A stretch of 64,000 nucleotides of DNA. Origin: Arthrobacter sp. APC 3897. Its GTDB lineage: Bacteria; Actinomycetota; Actinomycetes; Actinomycetales; Micrococcaceae. This document shows, one piece after another, positions 55,435 to 64,000 of this stretch. Location of the stretch: positions 1 to 64,000 of the forward strand of contig NZ_JASDDG010000028.1 in assembly GCF_030407495.1 (NCBI RefSeq). The letters run 5' to 3'. Numbering within the stretch: position 1 is the stretch's first letter; every line of letters starts with the position of its first letter. The translations under genes and the position numbers were made by a program. Below the pieces are notes generated by a model that was not told where the DNA came from, made no database searches, and saw only the letters and a program-made list of their open reading frames with translations.

Positions 55435-55745
55435 TCCCGCACTCCGCCGACAGATCTTTTTCGGACTTAACCGGACCCGGAAATTTAAGGGAATTAAAAT
55501 ATGCACCGCGCAGAGTTTGCCCGGGAAATCGTACGAATTATCATTGCGGAATAACAGGCAGAAAAATCAGCACCTTATAACCCGGATCGTCGTTTTTTGT
55601 CTCCGGACCCGCGGCCGCGAAGGAGAGCGTTGACTCGCTTCGCGGCTGCGGACGTTACAGAGAACTGTGGACCGCACGGGCCCTGATACTGCCGGCCTGT
55701 GCGGGGGTCCCTGCTTTACCGGCCTCTGATCTACCGGCCTGTGCT
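55435..55745. other. Gene-poor gap with a long hairpin
   Basis: Nothing here reads as a gene. The first half is AT-richer than the surroundings. CCGCGGCCGCGAAG (55609-55622) pairs with CTTCGCGGCTGCGG (55638-55651) except at one position, around a 15-base loop. A T run (55593-55598) precedes it; on the minus strand this would be an A run, on the plus strand it lies on the wrong side for a terminator, so the role is open. It could end the small minus-strand gene at 55746. Confidence 0.5.
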
Positions 55746-55877
55746 CTACTGCCCCTTGCGCTTTTTGGGTGCGAGCTCTGACTCAGCACTGATCTTGGCC
55801 CTCTTTTCGGCCCGCTTGTCCTTGATGGACTTGCCGGGCTTCTTTTCGTTTGAACCCTGCGGGGATTTACCTGACAA
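55746..55877 (-). CDS. Very small basic protein (43 aa, TTG start)
   Basis: The 43-residue product reads MSGKSPQGSNEKKPGKSI and then KDKRAEKRAKISAESEL, ending in PKKRKGQ: almost entirely polar, with 11 Lys and 3 Arg. The start is a TTG with a perfect AGAGGAG six bases before it, which is what reveals the gene; the open frame runs upstream but has no homology. No function known; highly charged short proteins of this sort are often ribosome- or nucleic-acid-associated. Its terminator could be the hairpin at 55609-55651. Confidence 0.65.
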   Translation of the reverse strand: MSGKSPQGSNEKKPGKSIKDKRAEKRAKISAESELAPKKRKGQ

Positions 55878-56219
55878 TTTAGGCTCCTCTGAAAGAACAA
55901 ATACGGATAGTCCTGACCTTACCCGGTATAAAAATAAAAGCCAGTCCTCACCTCGTTTCACCTTAACCGCCGTGCGGAAATGTACTTTCCACGGACTGAC
56001 TTTTTCGAAAACCCAGCCGGAGTCCCGTAATAAGACGCCCTCGCAGCGCTTGGCGGGCGGGCCGCGGTGGCTCCTGGCCGGTCCGGAACAGCTCGGCACG
56101 CGGAGGCAGCCATTCGGGCAGAATGTACGTACCGTATGTTCCGGGGCGGCGTTGCCGACGACGGATTCCCCCTGCCGAACCCGCCCGCTCCTGGACCCAG
56201 CAAGCATTGGAGCATCGAC
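55878..56219. other. Gap between small gene and hydrolase
   Basis: The stretch of 342 bases contains no assured gene. The hydrolase frame is open through its right part (from 56067), but the encoded residues are low-complexity and Pro/Arg-rich, unlike a protein start. A TACGTACCGTATG stretch near 56124-56136 could hold a -10 for the hydrolase. AT content is higher in 55878-55990. Confidence 0.4.
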
Positions 56220-57032
56220 GTGGCCGAAACCCCTGTCCCCCTGCAGATACAAGCCGTGGAAGGTGTCAGCCCCGGCCTGTTCGCCGAAATCATCCAGCCG
56301 GACGCCGGCGCGCGGCCCATGCGGCCGGTGCTGCTCCTGCACGGCTTCGCCTCGTCGTCACAGCTGAACTGGCACAACACCGGCTGGGTAAACACGTTGA
56401 CCGCCGCAGGGAGAACGGTCATCACCGTGGACCTGCCCGGACACGGGCGCAGCACGGCACCCGCAGATCCGGGCGCATACCGTCCCAGCCGGATCCGGGC
56501 GGACCTGCTGCAGCTGCTCACGGATGCCGGCGTCCTTCCGCTGACCGAAGCGGACCCGGCATCGGGCGTGGATATTGTTGGCTATTCGCTGGGCGCCCGG
56601 CTGGCCTGGGAGCTGGGCGCCACCCAGCCCGAACTGGTGCACCGCATGGTCCTGGGCGGTCCGGGCAGCAGCGATCCGCTGGCTGATTTTGACCTGGCGG
56701 CTGCGCGGGAGAGCCTCGCGGGGCACGAAGAGGCGGCCGACGGCGTTACGGCCGAATTGCTGCGCATGGCGCAGCTGGTTCCCGGCAACGACATGGCAGC
56801 CCTGCTGGGAATGGTGGAAGCAATTAAGGAAGAACGGTTTGTTCCGGCCGGTGCCGCTCCCCGGATGCCGCTGCTGCTCGTGGCCGGAGACCGCGATGAG
56901 TTTGCCGCCGGGATCCCGGAACTGGCAGAGCTGTCCGGCCGGGCAGAGGTGCTCCGGCTGCCGGGCCGGACCCATGCCAATGCCGTCACGTCACGAACCT
57001 TCAGGCAGGCCGCTGTCTCGTTTCTTGGGTGA
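56220..57032 (+). CDS. Alpha/beta-fold hydrolase
   Basis: The 270-residue hydrolase has the oxyanion-loop segment LLLHGFASSSQLNW, the VDLPGHGRS turn, nucleophile S123 in VGYSLGARLAWELG, and a C-terminal acid (LLLVAGDRDEF) and histidine (GRTHANAV). Substrate unknown; ester or lactone hydrolases have this form. The GTG start at 56220 follows GGAG; an ATG at 56136 is possible, adding 28 residues of poor composition. Confidence 0.82.
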   Translation: MAETPVPLQIQAVEGVSPGLFAEIIQPDAGARPMRPVLLLHGFASSSQLNWHNTGWVNTLTAAGRTVITVDLPGHGRSTAPADPGAYRPSRIRADLLQLLTDAGVLPLTEADPASGVDIVGYSLGARLAWELGATQPELVHRMVLGGPGSSDPLADFDLAAARESLAGHEEAADGVTAELLRMAQLVPGNDMAALLGMVEAIKEERFVPAGAAPRMPLLLVAGDRDEFAAGIPELAELSGRAEVLRLPGRTHANAVTSRTFRQAAVSFLG

Positions 57033-57270
57033 GAAACGGGGTATCTGACATCCTCAGCTACCGGGGAGTTGTGCGGGAAGGCATATTACGAGTTGATAAA
57101 CCCGGCACGGAGCTGCGCGCTGCCGCCAAGTCGGCAGGATATGATGATTTGGCGAGCAGAGCACAAATGATTTCATCAGGCTACTGATTAAATCGTTTTC
57201 CGTGACGGCACTGGGACCCGCCTGACGCTTTGTTCCCTTTCTTTTCGAATGACCCTCAAGGAGGACACCC

Positions 57271-58215
57271 GTGGATGTACTCCTTGGGCACCGGTACCGG
57301 ACCGTTGAGCTTCTGGGCACCGGCGGTGCTGCTTCGGTGTACCGTGCGGTGGACGAGAACCTGAACCGGGAAGTTGCCGTCAAGCGCTTCCATCCCAATT
57401 CCAGCGATGACGATGAGTTCCGCCGCCAGCAGACGGAGACGCTGCTGCTGGCCACCCTGAACCACCCCGGTTTGGTGACACTGCTGGATGCCGGCACTTT
57501 CGAAGAGGGAGACGGCCGGGCATCAACCTATCTGGTCATGGAGCTCGTGGACGGTCCTGATCTCCGCAAAACGCTAAAGTCCGGCCCGCTCACGCCGTCC
57601 GGTACGGCTTCTCTGGGAGCTGATCTGGCTGACGCGCTGAACTACGTGCATTCAAACGGGGTCATTCACCGGGATGTGAAGCCCGCGAACATCCTTTTGT
57701 ATCCGCAGGCGGAGAATGACACCCGCCTCTATCCCAAGCTGACGGATTTTGGCATTGCACGGGTAACGGACGCAACGCTGGCCACAGCACACGGTGCCAC
57801 CATCGGCACGGCAAATTATTTGAGCCCGGAACAGGCGCTGGGCGGCGCGGTTGAACCGCGCACCGACATCTATTCTTTGGGCCTGGTGCTCCTGGAATGC
57901 CTGACCGGGGAAAAGGCCTTTCCCGGGCCTATCGTCGAGTCCGCCGTCGCGCGTCTGGTCCGCGATCCGGAGATTCCGGCGGAGCTTGGAACCGAGTGGG
58001 TGGACCTGTTGAAGTCAATGACGGCACGGACCGTGGAGGCACGCCCCGAAGCCCACGATGCCGCGTGCACCCTCCGCACCCTGGCCGCTGAATCGGACGC
58101 GCTTCAGCATGCCGTTGCTTCTGCGGATTACAGTCCTGACGACGCCGTCACCGGCGGATTCACCACCGGGAACATCTACATTCCCCTGCCGCCGGCACAC
58201 GCACCGAGCCTCTAA
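57271..58215 (+). CDS. Soluble Ser/Thr protein kinase
   Basis: The 314-residue kinase has the Gly-rich loop LGTGGAASVY (15-24), lysine K38 in VAVKRF, catalytic HRDVKPAN (133-140), DFG at 159-161 and the APE-like SPEQ. Unlike PknB-type bacterial kinases it has no membrane helix or extracellular PASTA domain; after the kinase core (about 275) comes only a short tail. Targets unknown. GTG start with AAGGAGG nearby. Confidence 0.9.
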   Translation: MDVLLGHRYRTVELLGTGGAASVYRAVDENLNREVAVKRFHPNSSDDDEFRRQQTETLLLATLNHPGLVTLLDAGTFEEGDGRASTYLVMELVDGPDLRKTLKSGPLTPSGTASLGADLADALNYVHSNGVIHRDVKPANILLYPQAENDTRLYPKLTDFGIARVTDATLATAHGATIGTANYLSPEQALGGAVEPRTDIYSLGLVLLECLTGEKAFPGPIVESAVARLVRDPEIPAELGTEWVDLLKSMTARTVEARPEAHDAACTLRTLAAESDALQHAVASADYSPDDAVTGGFTTGNIYIPLPPAHAPSL

Positions 58216-58250
58216 AAGGGCCGCGGCGGAACCGGCAACCACACAAAGAC

Positions 58251-58282
58251 GAAGCCCGGACCGATCTGCCGGTCCGGGCTTC
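58251..58282. terminator. Bidirectional terminator between kinase gene and small acidic gene
   Basis: GAAGCCCGGACCG (58251-58263) and CGGTCCGGGCTTC (58270-58282) pair perfectly with a 6-base loop. The plus side is followed by TTCC. It sits between convergent genes. Confidence 0.85.
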
Positions 58283-58305
58283 TTCCATCCGCTGTGCGGT
58301 TTGTC

Positions 58306-58476
58306 CTACTTGGATCCTTCGGCCGACTCCTGGTCTTCCTCCGGCTCAAAATTCGAGGGCTCATCCGTGGATGCGGCGGCTACGCCGTCCTCGGAGTCAG
58401 GGATGGTGCCCTCAGGACCCGTGGTCTTTTCCCCGCCCTTGGACTGGTCCTCGTTGGGGTTCTTTTCGCTGCCCAT
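58306..58476 (-). CDS. Small acidic protein (56 aa)
   Basis: The 56-residue product is soluble, disordered-looking and acidic, starting MGSEKNPNEDQSKGGEKTTG and ending DEPSNFEPEEDQESAEGSK. No family recognised. The ATG at 58476 has GAGGAG eight bases upstream, the main support. The frame is open 5 codons earlier. Codon use is normal for the window. Real but of unknown role; a stress-type or conserved actinobacterial small protein is possible. Confidence 0.6.
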   Translation of the reverse strand: MGSEKNPNEDQSKGGEKTTGPEGTIPDSEDGVAAASTDEPSNFEPEEDQESAEGSK

Positions 58477-58628
58477 GGTGGGTCTCCTCATCCGCTGCGG
58501 CTCCCGCCGACTATTCCGGCGCTTCCTACGATACTAAGGCACCTGAGCATGGAGGGGACAGCGGAGCGGGGCCGCACCGTTCCCAAACCGGCCGCTGCAG
58601 CCGGTCCGGGAACGGTGCGTGCAGATCC

Positions 58629-59984
58629 TCAGGCGCGGCGGCGCCGGGACGCGACAGCCCAGCGGGTGATCAGACTTAGGACCAGCAGCGCAGCAGCAGC
58701 CCCCACCGTGACCATGAAAGCCGCCTGGTGGCCATGGCTGTCCGCGAGCCGGCCGGCAAGGGCAGCGCCCAGCGCTGTTCCCGTCACTACTCCGCTGGCG
58801 AGCATGGTCATGACCGTGCCCATCAGGTGACGGGGCGCCACCACCGCGCCAATGCCAAAAATACTGACCATGGTGGGGCCCACCGGAAGGCCCAGGACAA
58901 AGAGCGCCACCAGCATGGTGGGAATGTCCGCGGGGAACAAAAGGAGCACTGAGAACGCCGTCATGGCAGCGGCAGCAGCCATCCAGCGTGCTGCCGGCCC
59001 GAACCGTTCGGGCCAGAAGGCCACGGACAGAGCTGCGCCGGCCGAGCTGATTCCCATCACCGCATACAGCAGGCCGGCGGCGGAGGAGATATCGAAGAGT
59101 CCGCCGAAAGCCGTGAGGCTGGTCTGTGTTCCGCCAAAGAACGTTCCCATGGCCACCATGCCAAGGACGGGCAGCGCAATGAGCAGCCAGTCGGCGCGCG
59201 GCTCGGCAGCGGCGGGTGCGGTTTCTTCTCCGGCGGCAGCGGCAGCGGCATCCCGTCCCTCGCGGGCAGCACGTGCAGCACGGGCCGGAACCACGGTGCG
59301 GACCGTGGGATGCACGGCAAAGGCACTCACCATGCTTAAGGTGAGGACGGCCGCAATGGCCAGCGGGAGCCAGGGGGCGACGGCGGCAGCCAGCAGTCCG
59401 ACGAGCGCCGGGCCGAGCACAAAGCTCAGTTCGTCCGCGGTTCCTTCATAGGACATGGCGGTATCCAGGTCCCGGTTACCGGCGGATTTTTTGCCTGACG
59501 TCATGGCCATCCACCGGACACGGGCAAGCGGCCCCACCTGGGGGCAGGTTGCTCCCATGACGAAGGCAGCGGCGAGCGCCGCGTAGGCGTTGGCGGCATC
59601 AGGCAGCTGGAAGGCCATGTACAGGGTCAGTGCGATGGCCAGCGGATTGACCACGGCGGCGGTCAGCAGAACCGGCCGCTGCCCAACATGGTCCGCCACA
59701 TAGCCCAGAATGGGGGCACCGAGGGCCGAGCCGAGTCCCACGGCTCCGGCGGCCAAACCTCCGGTGGCATAGGACCCGGTGACGCTCGTGACCAGGGTCA
59801 GAGCACCGATGGTCAGCATGGCCAGGGGAAGCCGGGCCAGAAAGGCGACCGGGACAAAGCCGCGGCCCGCCATTGCGAAGATCCGGGCGTAGCGGCCGGT
59901 GGTGTCTGCGACGGCCTGGTCCCGAGCCGGGTCCTGATCGGGAGCCTGAGAGGCGAGCGAAGATGATGACAGGTTATTACTCAT
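58629..59984 (-). CDS. MFS transporter
   Basis: The 451-residue protein has about 12 hydrophobic segments, the motif A-like GYVADHVGQRPVLLTAAVV after helix 2, and a basic C-terminus (SRRRRA). A long cytoplasmic loop between halves is Ala/Glu/Arg-rich (ARAAREGRDAAAAAAGEE). Likely an efflux or uptake permease with unknown substrate. The ATG at 59984 begins MSNNLSSSS; the upstream part of the frame has no homology, and no ribosome site is obvious. Confidence 0.85.
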   Translation of the reverse strand: MSNNLSSSSLASQAPDQDPARDQAVADTTGRYARIFAMAGRGFVPVAFLARLPLAMLTIGALTLVTSVTGSYATGGLAAGAVGLGSALGAPILGYVADHVGQRPVLLTAAVVNPLAIALTLYMAFQLPDAANAYAALAAAFVMGATCPQVGPLARVRWMAMTSGKKSAGNRDLDTAMSYEGTADELSFVLGPALVGLLAAAVAPWLPLAIAAVLTLSMVSAFAVHPTVRTVVPARAARAAREGRDAAAAAAGEETAPAAAEPRADWLLIALPVLGMVAMGTFFGGTQTSLTAFGGLFDISSAAGLLYAVMGISSAGAALSVAFWPERFGPAARWMAAAAAMTAFSVLLLFPADIPTMLVALFVLGLPVGPTMVSIFGIGAVVAPRHLMGTVMTMLASGVVTGTALGAALAGRLADSHGHQAAFMVTVGAAAALLVLSLITRWAVASRRRRA

Positions 59985-60086
59985 GCGATGTCCAGTTACG
60001 TTGCATCGCGCATCGTCCCCCCTCCCGATGCGCCGAACCCGGTTACCTATCAAGCTTACCTTTCCGGCGGGATCCCTGCAGCCCGC

Positions 60087-63000
60087 CTACACACCCACGG
60101 GGATCCCTGCGGAGAAGCGGACGGAGGAGCCGTTGCGCCCCTTCGTGATCTGCAGCTGCGCGCCAATCCGCTGCTTCATCTCCGCCACGTGGCTGACCAG
60201 CCCCACTACCCGGCCGCCGTCGCGCAGTCCTTCCAGCGCGTCCATGACCTGTTCCAGGGAGGTCTCATCCAGGCTGCCGAAGCCCTCATCCACGAACAGG
60301 GTCTCGATGCTCACGCCTCCTGCTTCCTGCTGCACAACATCGGCCAGCCCCAGGGCAAGGGCCAGTGACGCCATGAAGCTCTCGCCGCCGGAAAGGGTGG
60401 AGGTGTCCCGGTGCTGGCCGGTCCAGGCATCAGTGACGTGCAGGCCCAGTCCGGACTTCCTGTTGCCGGCCGTGGAGTCACTGTGCACGAGGGCGTACCG
60501 TCCGCCCGTCATTGCTGACAGCCGTTCAGTGGCCGCGGCGGCCACCTGTTCCAGGCGTGCAGCCAGTACATAGGTGCTCAGCGTCATCTTGTAGCCGTTC
60601 TCCCCTCCCCCGCGTGCAGTGTCGGTGACTGAGCGCAGAAGGTTGTACCGCTCCTCCAGCGGGCGGATCCGTTCGGCGGCCGCTGCCAGCTCCAGTCCGT
60701 AGGATTTCAGGGCCCTGGCGGAGGACTCCAGCAGGCCAAGCCGGACCGAGCATTCCGTCAGCCTCGTGCGGGCGGACGCAGCGGCGTCAGAGGCCAGGAC
60801 CAGGTCTTCCTCCTCCGGCACGGGCAGGGGCTCGCCGTCCCCGTCCACATCGGCCGCCGAGTCCTCGCCCTCGCGGCGCAGGACCAGGCGCTGGGCCTCC
60901 TGGTCGTAGCGGGTCACTGTGAGTTTGGCGTCAGCGGCGGCTTCCTCGTCCAACAGGGCTTCGCGCACATCCTGAACGGTGCCGAACTCGGAATCGCGCA
61001 GCCGGGCCGCCAGGTCGTCCTCGGCCTCAGCCGCGTTGTCCCGTGCCGTCTGCAGCTCGGCGAGGGAGCGGCTTGCCTCGCTGATGAGGGAACGCAGCCC
61101 GGCAAGGCAGTTCACCCGCTCGGAAAGTGTTGCGAAACCGTCGCGGGCAGCCTGCACACGCCCGGCGAGGTCCGTGATCCGGCGCTCTGCCGAGAGCCGC
61201 TGTTCCTCAGCCTGTGCCGCGGCAACCAGCGCGGCGGCGGCTTCTTCGGCCAGGGTGTCCAGGTTCCGGGTCAGCTCCGCACTGCGCGCAACGGCGGTGT
61301 CCAGGGCGGCGGCCGCAGCCTCCGCCGCCGCCAGGGAACGCCCGGCTTCTTCTTCCCGGGCCCTGGCTGCCTCCGCATCTCCGTCACCGCCCTGAATCCG
61401 CAGTTCAGCGAGGCGGAGGTTGTCCCTGTCCGCCTGCAGCCGTGCAGCTTCATATGCGGTCTCCGCGGACCGGGTGAGCCGGCGCGCCTCGTCCTCATCC
61501 TGCTTGGTAACGGCGCTTTCACCGTCGGGCAGCGCAGCCGGAGCGGGATGAACACTGCTGCCGCAGACCGGGCACCCCTGCCCGTCCTCCAGCCGTCCCG
61601 CCAGCTCCGCTGCCGCCTGGTCCAGGCGGCGCTGCTGCAGGTCCTGCCATGCCTGACGCAGATCCTGGTAGGTGCCCCGCAGGCGCACCGCCTCTGCCTC
61701 GGACTCTGATGCGGTGACGGAAGCCTGCGCATATTCGCTGACGGCGTGTGTCAGGGCACGCGCACGGTCCACCTCTTCCTGCGCGGACTGTCTCCGGGAG
61801 GCCTGCTGCCGCAGCGATTCCAGTTCCCGTGTCACCCCGGCCTGTTCAGCACGAAGAGCTTCCCCCGCGGACTCGGCTGCAGCTGCAGCTGCCCGGTTGG
61901 CATCACGCCGATGAACAGCGTCAGCGAGCTCCGTTTCCAGGCCGCCGATGCGTTCTTCCTCGGCCAGTGCAGCTTCGGCGGCACCCAGCTCAGCGGTCAG
62001 CCGGTCCTGGGCGGCCAGCAGGACCGGTGCAAAATCGCCGTCCGCCGCCGTGGTTTCGGTCAACCCGAACCCTGCTGCCAGCGCATGCCCCAACAGTGCC
62101 ACGCGTGCCTGCCCCGCGGCTTCCTCGCGAAGCCGGAGACGCGCCTGGGCGGTGTCGCCGGCCCGGACAAACCCGCTCAGCGACTCGGCGCGCAGATGGC
62201 GTTCGAGTGCCTCGCGGACGGGCTCCACCTGATCCCGGCGGGCGGCGTGGGCCTGTTCATCACGTTCGAGCTGTTCCCGGGCGATGCCGCGGGTTCGACG
62301 CGCTTCCAGGTCCGACCGCGTGTGCTCCGCTTCCCGGAGCGCTGCGGTGAGAACCGCATGCTCTTCCCGGGCAGCCTCCGTACGCGCTCCCAGCAGACGG
62401 CGGATTTCCTCCACGCCGGCGGCCTCTCCGCTTCCGGGCTGAACTGTTGCTGCCTCTCCGCCTGGGTTTTGGGCAGTCTCTTGGTCAGTGTCTTGGGCGG
62501 CACCGTCCGCATCCGCTGCGGCGTCCTCCGTCCAGCGCTCCATTTCGTCGCGCGCCCGGCGCATCACGTGCTCGCTTTCGGCCCGGGCGTCCTCCAGTTC
62601 GCGCTCAGCGACGGCAAGATCCGCCTTGAGCTGGGCTTCGATGTTCTCGAACCGTGTTGTGCCGAACAGTTTCTGCAGCAGCGCTGACCGGCTGGCGGCG
62701 TCGGCCTGCAGGAAGGCCGCGAAGTCTCCCTGCGGCAGCAGCACCACGCGGGTGAACTGTTCCTTATCCATGCCCATCAGGGCCCTGATTTCAGTGCCTG
62801 CTTCATCATTGCGGGCGGTCTTTTGGATCCACTGTCCGTCCACGAGCTCGCGGAGGGTGGTCTTCGCCTGCTCGAGTACGGTTTTACCGGTGCCGCGCTT
62901 GGCCGGACGGTCCCAGGCCGGGGTGCGCACCACTTCGAAGCGGCGGTCTCCGGAGCTAAACTCGCACAGGACCTCCGGTGAGGTGTCCGGCGCTGCGTGG

Positions 63001-63206
63001 TCGCTGCGCAGCCGCTTGGAAGTTTGCCGGGAACCGGGAACGGATCCGTACAGGGCATAACAAATTGCGTCCAGGATGCTGGTTTTCCCGGCCCCCGTGG
63101 GTCCGTTGAGCAGGAACAGACCGTGGGCGCCGAGTTCGTCAAAATTAATGACCTGCCGGTCCGCGAAGGGACCGAAGGCCTGGATTTCCAGCCGGTGGAT
63201 CCTCAC
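60087..63206 (-). CDS. sbcC: Exonuclease SbcC (SMC-like ATPase)
   Basis: The 1039-residue protein is the Rad50-like ATPase of the SbcCD nuclease, which opens hairpins and removes protein-blocked ends. Walker A is GPTGAGKTS near residue 36, the zinc hook CPVC lies near residue 545 in the middle of a long coiled coil, and the C-terminal signature and Walker B read TLSGGESFMASLALALGLADVV and ETLFVDEGFGSLD. The GTG start overlaps the sbcD stop (GTGA). Length is close to the family average. Confidence 0.95.
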   Translation of the reverse strand: MRIHRLEIQAFGPFADRQVINFDELGAHGLFLLNGPTGAGKTSILDAICYALYGSVPGSRQTSKRLRSDHAAPDTSPEVLCEFSSGDRRFEVVRTPAWDRPAKRGTGKTVLEQAKTTLRELVDGQWIQKTARNDEAGTEIRALMGMDKEQFTRVVLLPQGDFAAFLQADAASRSALLQKLFGTTRFENIEAQLKADLAVAERELEDARAESEHVMRRARDEMERWTEDAAADADGAAQDTDQETAQNPGGEAATVQPGSGEAAGVEEIRRLLGARTEAAREEHAVLTAALREAEHTRSDLEARRTRGIAREQLERDEQAHAARRDQVEPVREALERHLRAESLSGFVRAGDTAQARLRLREEAAGQARVALLGHALAAGFGLTETTAADGDFAPVLLAAQDRLTAELGAAEAALAEEERIGGLETELADAVHRRDANRAAAAAAESAGEALRAEQAGVTRELESLRQQASRRQSAQEEVDRARALTHAVSEYAQASVTASESEAEAVRLRGTYQDLRQAWQDLQQRRLDQAAAELAGRLEDGQGCPVCGSSVHPAPAALPDGESAVTKQDEDEARRLTRSAETAYEAARLQADRDNLRLAELRIQGGDGDAEAARAREEEAGRSLAAAEAAAAALDTAVARSAELTRNLDTLAEEAAAALVAAAQAEEQRLSAERRITDLAGRVQAARDGFATLSERVNCLAGLRSLISEASRSLAELQTARDNAAEAEDDLAARLRDSEFGTVQDVREALLDEEAAADAKLTVTRYDQEAQRLVLRREGEDSAADVDGDGEPLPVPEEEDLVLASDAAASARTRLTECSVRLGLLESSARALKSYGLELAAAAERIRPLEERYNLLRSVTDTARGGGENGYKMTLSTYVLAARLEQVAAAATERLSAMTGGRYALVHSDSTAGNRKSGLGLHVTDAWTGQHRDTSTLSGGESFMASLALALGLADVVQQEAGGVSIETLFVDEGFGSLDETSLEQVMDALEGLRDGGRVVGLVSHVAEMKQRIGAQLQITKGRNGSSVRFSAGIPVGV

Positions 63207-64000
63207 TGTGCTGCCTCCGATGCCTGGACCTTGGACAGGACTTCAGCGAAGAGTTTTTTCTCCTGCTCATCAGCCTGCCGCGAGCGCACATGGTCAAGGA
63301 ACCCGCAGCAGATCTCCAGGTCATCAGTAGCCCGGGCCAGCCGCTGGCTGTACGTCTGGTTGGCAGTGCGGGGCCCGGACGCCGGTTCAAAGGAAAGCAC
63401 CAAAGTATCGGGGAAGCGGGTGCGCAGCCTCTCCATGGCCCGGGCAGGACGCTCGTCGTCGGTCAGGGTGACCTGGCAGTACGCATCTTCGGCCTCAGTG
63501 AGGCCGGGATCTGCGAGCAGCTCATCCAGCGTCCCCCGCAGCACCGCCAGCCTGCGCGGGGCAGGCCACAGGACCGGTTCCACCGACACCAGGCCCCCGG
63601 CGTCGAACTCCACGAGCAGCCCGCCTTTCTGCTGGCGTGCCTCGGAGAAGGAGTACGGCAGCGGGGAGCCGCTGTAGCGGACGGACGGGCTCAGCTCCTG
63701 CCGGCCGTGCAGGTGACCCAGCGCGGTGTAGGCAAACGAGTCAAAGAGGTCCAGCGGCACGGCACCCACGCCGCCCACCGTGAGGTCCCGCTCGCTGTCC
63801 GTGGTGATGCCGCCGCTGGCAAAGACATGCGCCATGACCACGGGGTGCACCGGCGCTCCGTCCGCGGCCCGGTGCTGCACGTCTTCCCGGATCCGGCGGA
63901 CGGCCTCGCCGATGACGGTTTCATGGTGCGGTGTATCTACTTCCAGCTCCGGCGCCGCCAGCCTCGGTTCAAGGTAGGGGATGCCGTAGACCGCCACCGG
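63203..64000 (-). CDS. sbcD: Exonuclease SbcD, partial (start beyond the window)
   Basis: The visible 265 codons are the C-terminal two thirds of the Mre11-like nuclease subunit. Metal-binding features are AHVFASGG (histidine of the phosphoesterase core) and ALGHLHGRQ, and the capping domain follows. The upstream part with the first phosphoesterase motifs lies to the right of 64000. The end overlaps sbcC by 4 bases, so the two are one operon. Confidence 0.93.
   Translation of the reverse strand, partial: PVAVYGIPYLEPRLAAPELEVDTPHHETVIGEAVRRIREDVQHRAADGAPVHPVVMAHVFASGGITTDSERDLTVGGVGAVPLDLFDSFAYTALGHLHGRQELSPSVRYSGSPLPYSFSEARQQKGGLLVEFDAGGLVSVEPVLWPAPRRLAVLRGTLDELLADPGLTEAEDAYCQVTLTDDERPARAMERLRTRFPDTLVLSFEPASGPRTANQTYSQRLARATDDLEICCGFLDHVRSRQADEQEKKLFAEVLSKVQASEAAQ

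Noticed and set aside
60066-60113. GGGATCCCTGC direct repeat and GGCGGG/CCCGCC hairpin at the sbcC end
   Set aside because: The hairpin overlaps the stop codon, is only six pairs with no T run, and the repeat is short; not strong enough to list.

Overview
The window is chromosomal DNA of a high-GC Gram-positive bacterium. The family-level gene content and order (nrtR-nadABC with a NifS-type desulfurase, ilvBNC-serA, malate:quinone oxidoreductase, Nudix-type NrtR, SbcCD) point to an actinobacterium close to Arthrobacter or another member of the Micrococcaceae. That placement is inferred from composition and gene content, not from a database search. I see no prophage, insertion sequence, CRISPR array or clear island; nearly all of it reads as core or lineage-typical metabolism.

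Layout. 1-405 is a gene-free, partly AT-rich stretch with hairpins. 406-3444 (minus) is leuB-ilvE plus a metallo-beta-lactamase-fold hydrolase. 3565-9856 (plus) holds a NarL-type two-component pair, a YjbR-like protein, a MacB-type ABC exporter and an unknown helical protein. 9960-15579 holds metG, an oxidoreductase, a membrane protein and a second FtsX-type ABC pair. 15915-23350 (minus) is the valine/isoleucine block serA, ilvC, ilvN, ilvB and ilvD. Between ilvD and ilvB lies a 13-codon leader peptide rich in Ile, Val and Leu, followed by a rho-independent hairpin: a transcription attenuator. 23512-28485 holds small hypothetical genes, a hydroxyacid dehydrogenase, two identical tRNA-Lys(CTT), a MarR/Bcp divergent pair, tRNA-Leu(TAG) and a fasciclin lipoprotein. 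28780-36262 is an oligopeptide/dipeptide-type ABC importer with two related binding proteins and one fused double ATPase. 36364-41150 is mqo and an RND permease. 41260-47368 is a luciferase-like oxidoreductase with a MarR regulator and operator, an SDR, an MFS/M20 pair and a GNAT enzyme. 47370-53182 (minus) is a tightly overlapping NAD de novo operon nrtR-nadA-nadB-nadC-nifS with a palindromic operator. 53342-55434 is a divergent Lrp/amino-acid permease pair. 55746-64000 holds two very small proteins, an alpha/beta hydrolase, a soluble Ser/Thr kinase, an MFS exporter and sbcC with partial sbcD.

How it fits together. Branched-chain amino acid synthesis is represented by leuB, ilvE, ilvD, ilvB, ilvN and ilvC, with ilvBNC apparently tuned by ribosome-mediated attenuation and by two dyads upstream. 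NAD synthesis appears to be a self-regulated unit: NrtR has lost the Nudix catalytic residues, and the desulfurase could feed the [4Fe-4S] cluster of NadA.

A recurring signal is a TANNNT -10 hexamer placed exactly 6-7 bases before a start codon (leuB, metG, ilvD, 23512, 24975, 42379, 46735, possibly 5950), which suggests frequent leaderless transcription. Start codons were chosen from ribosome binding sites, 4-base stop/start overlaps or that -10 spacing. No wholly novel system is evident; the best candidates for a second look are regulatory (ilvB attenuator, NrtR operator, MarR operator) and small proteins.
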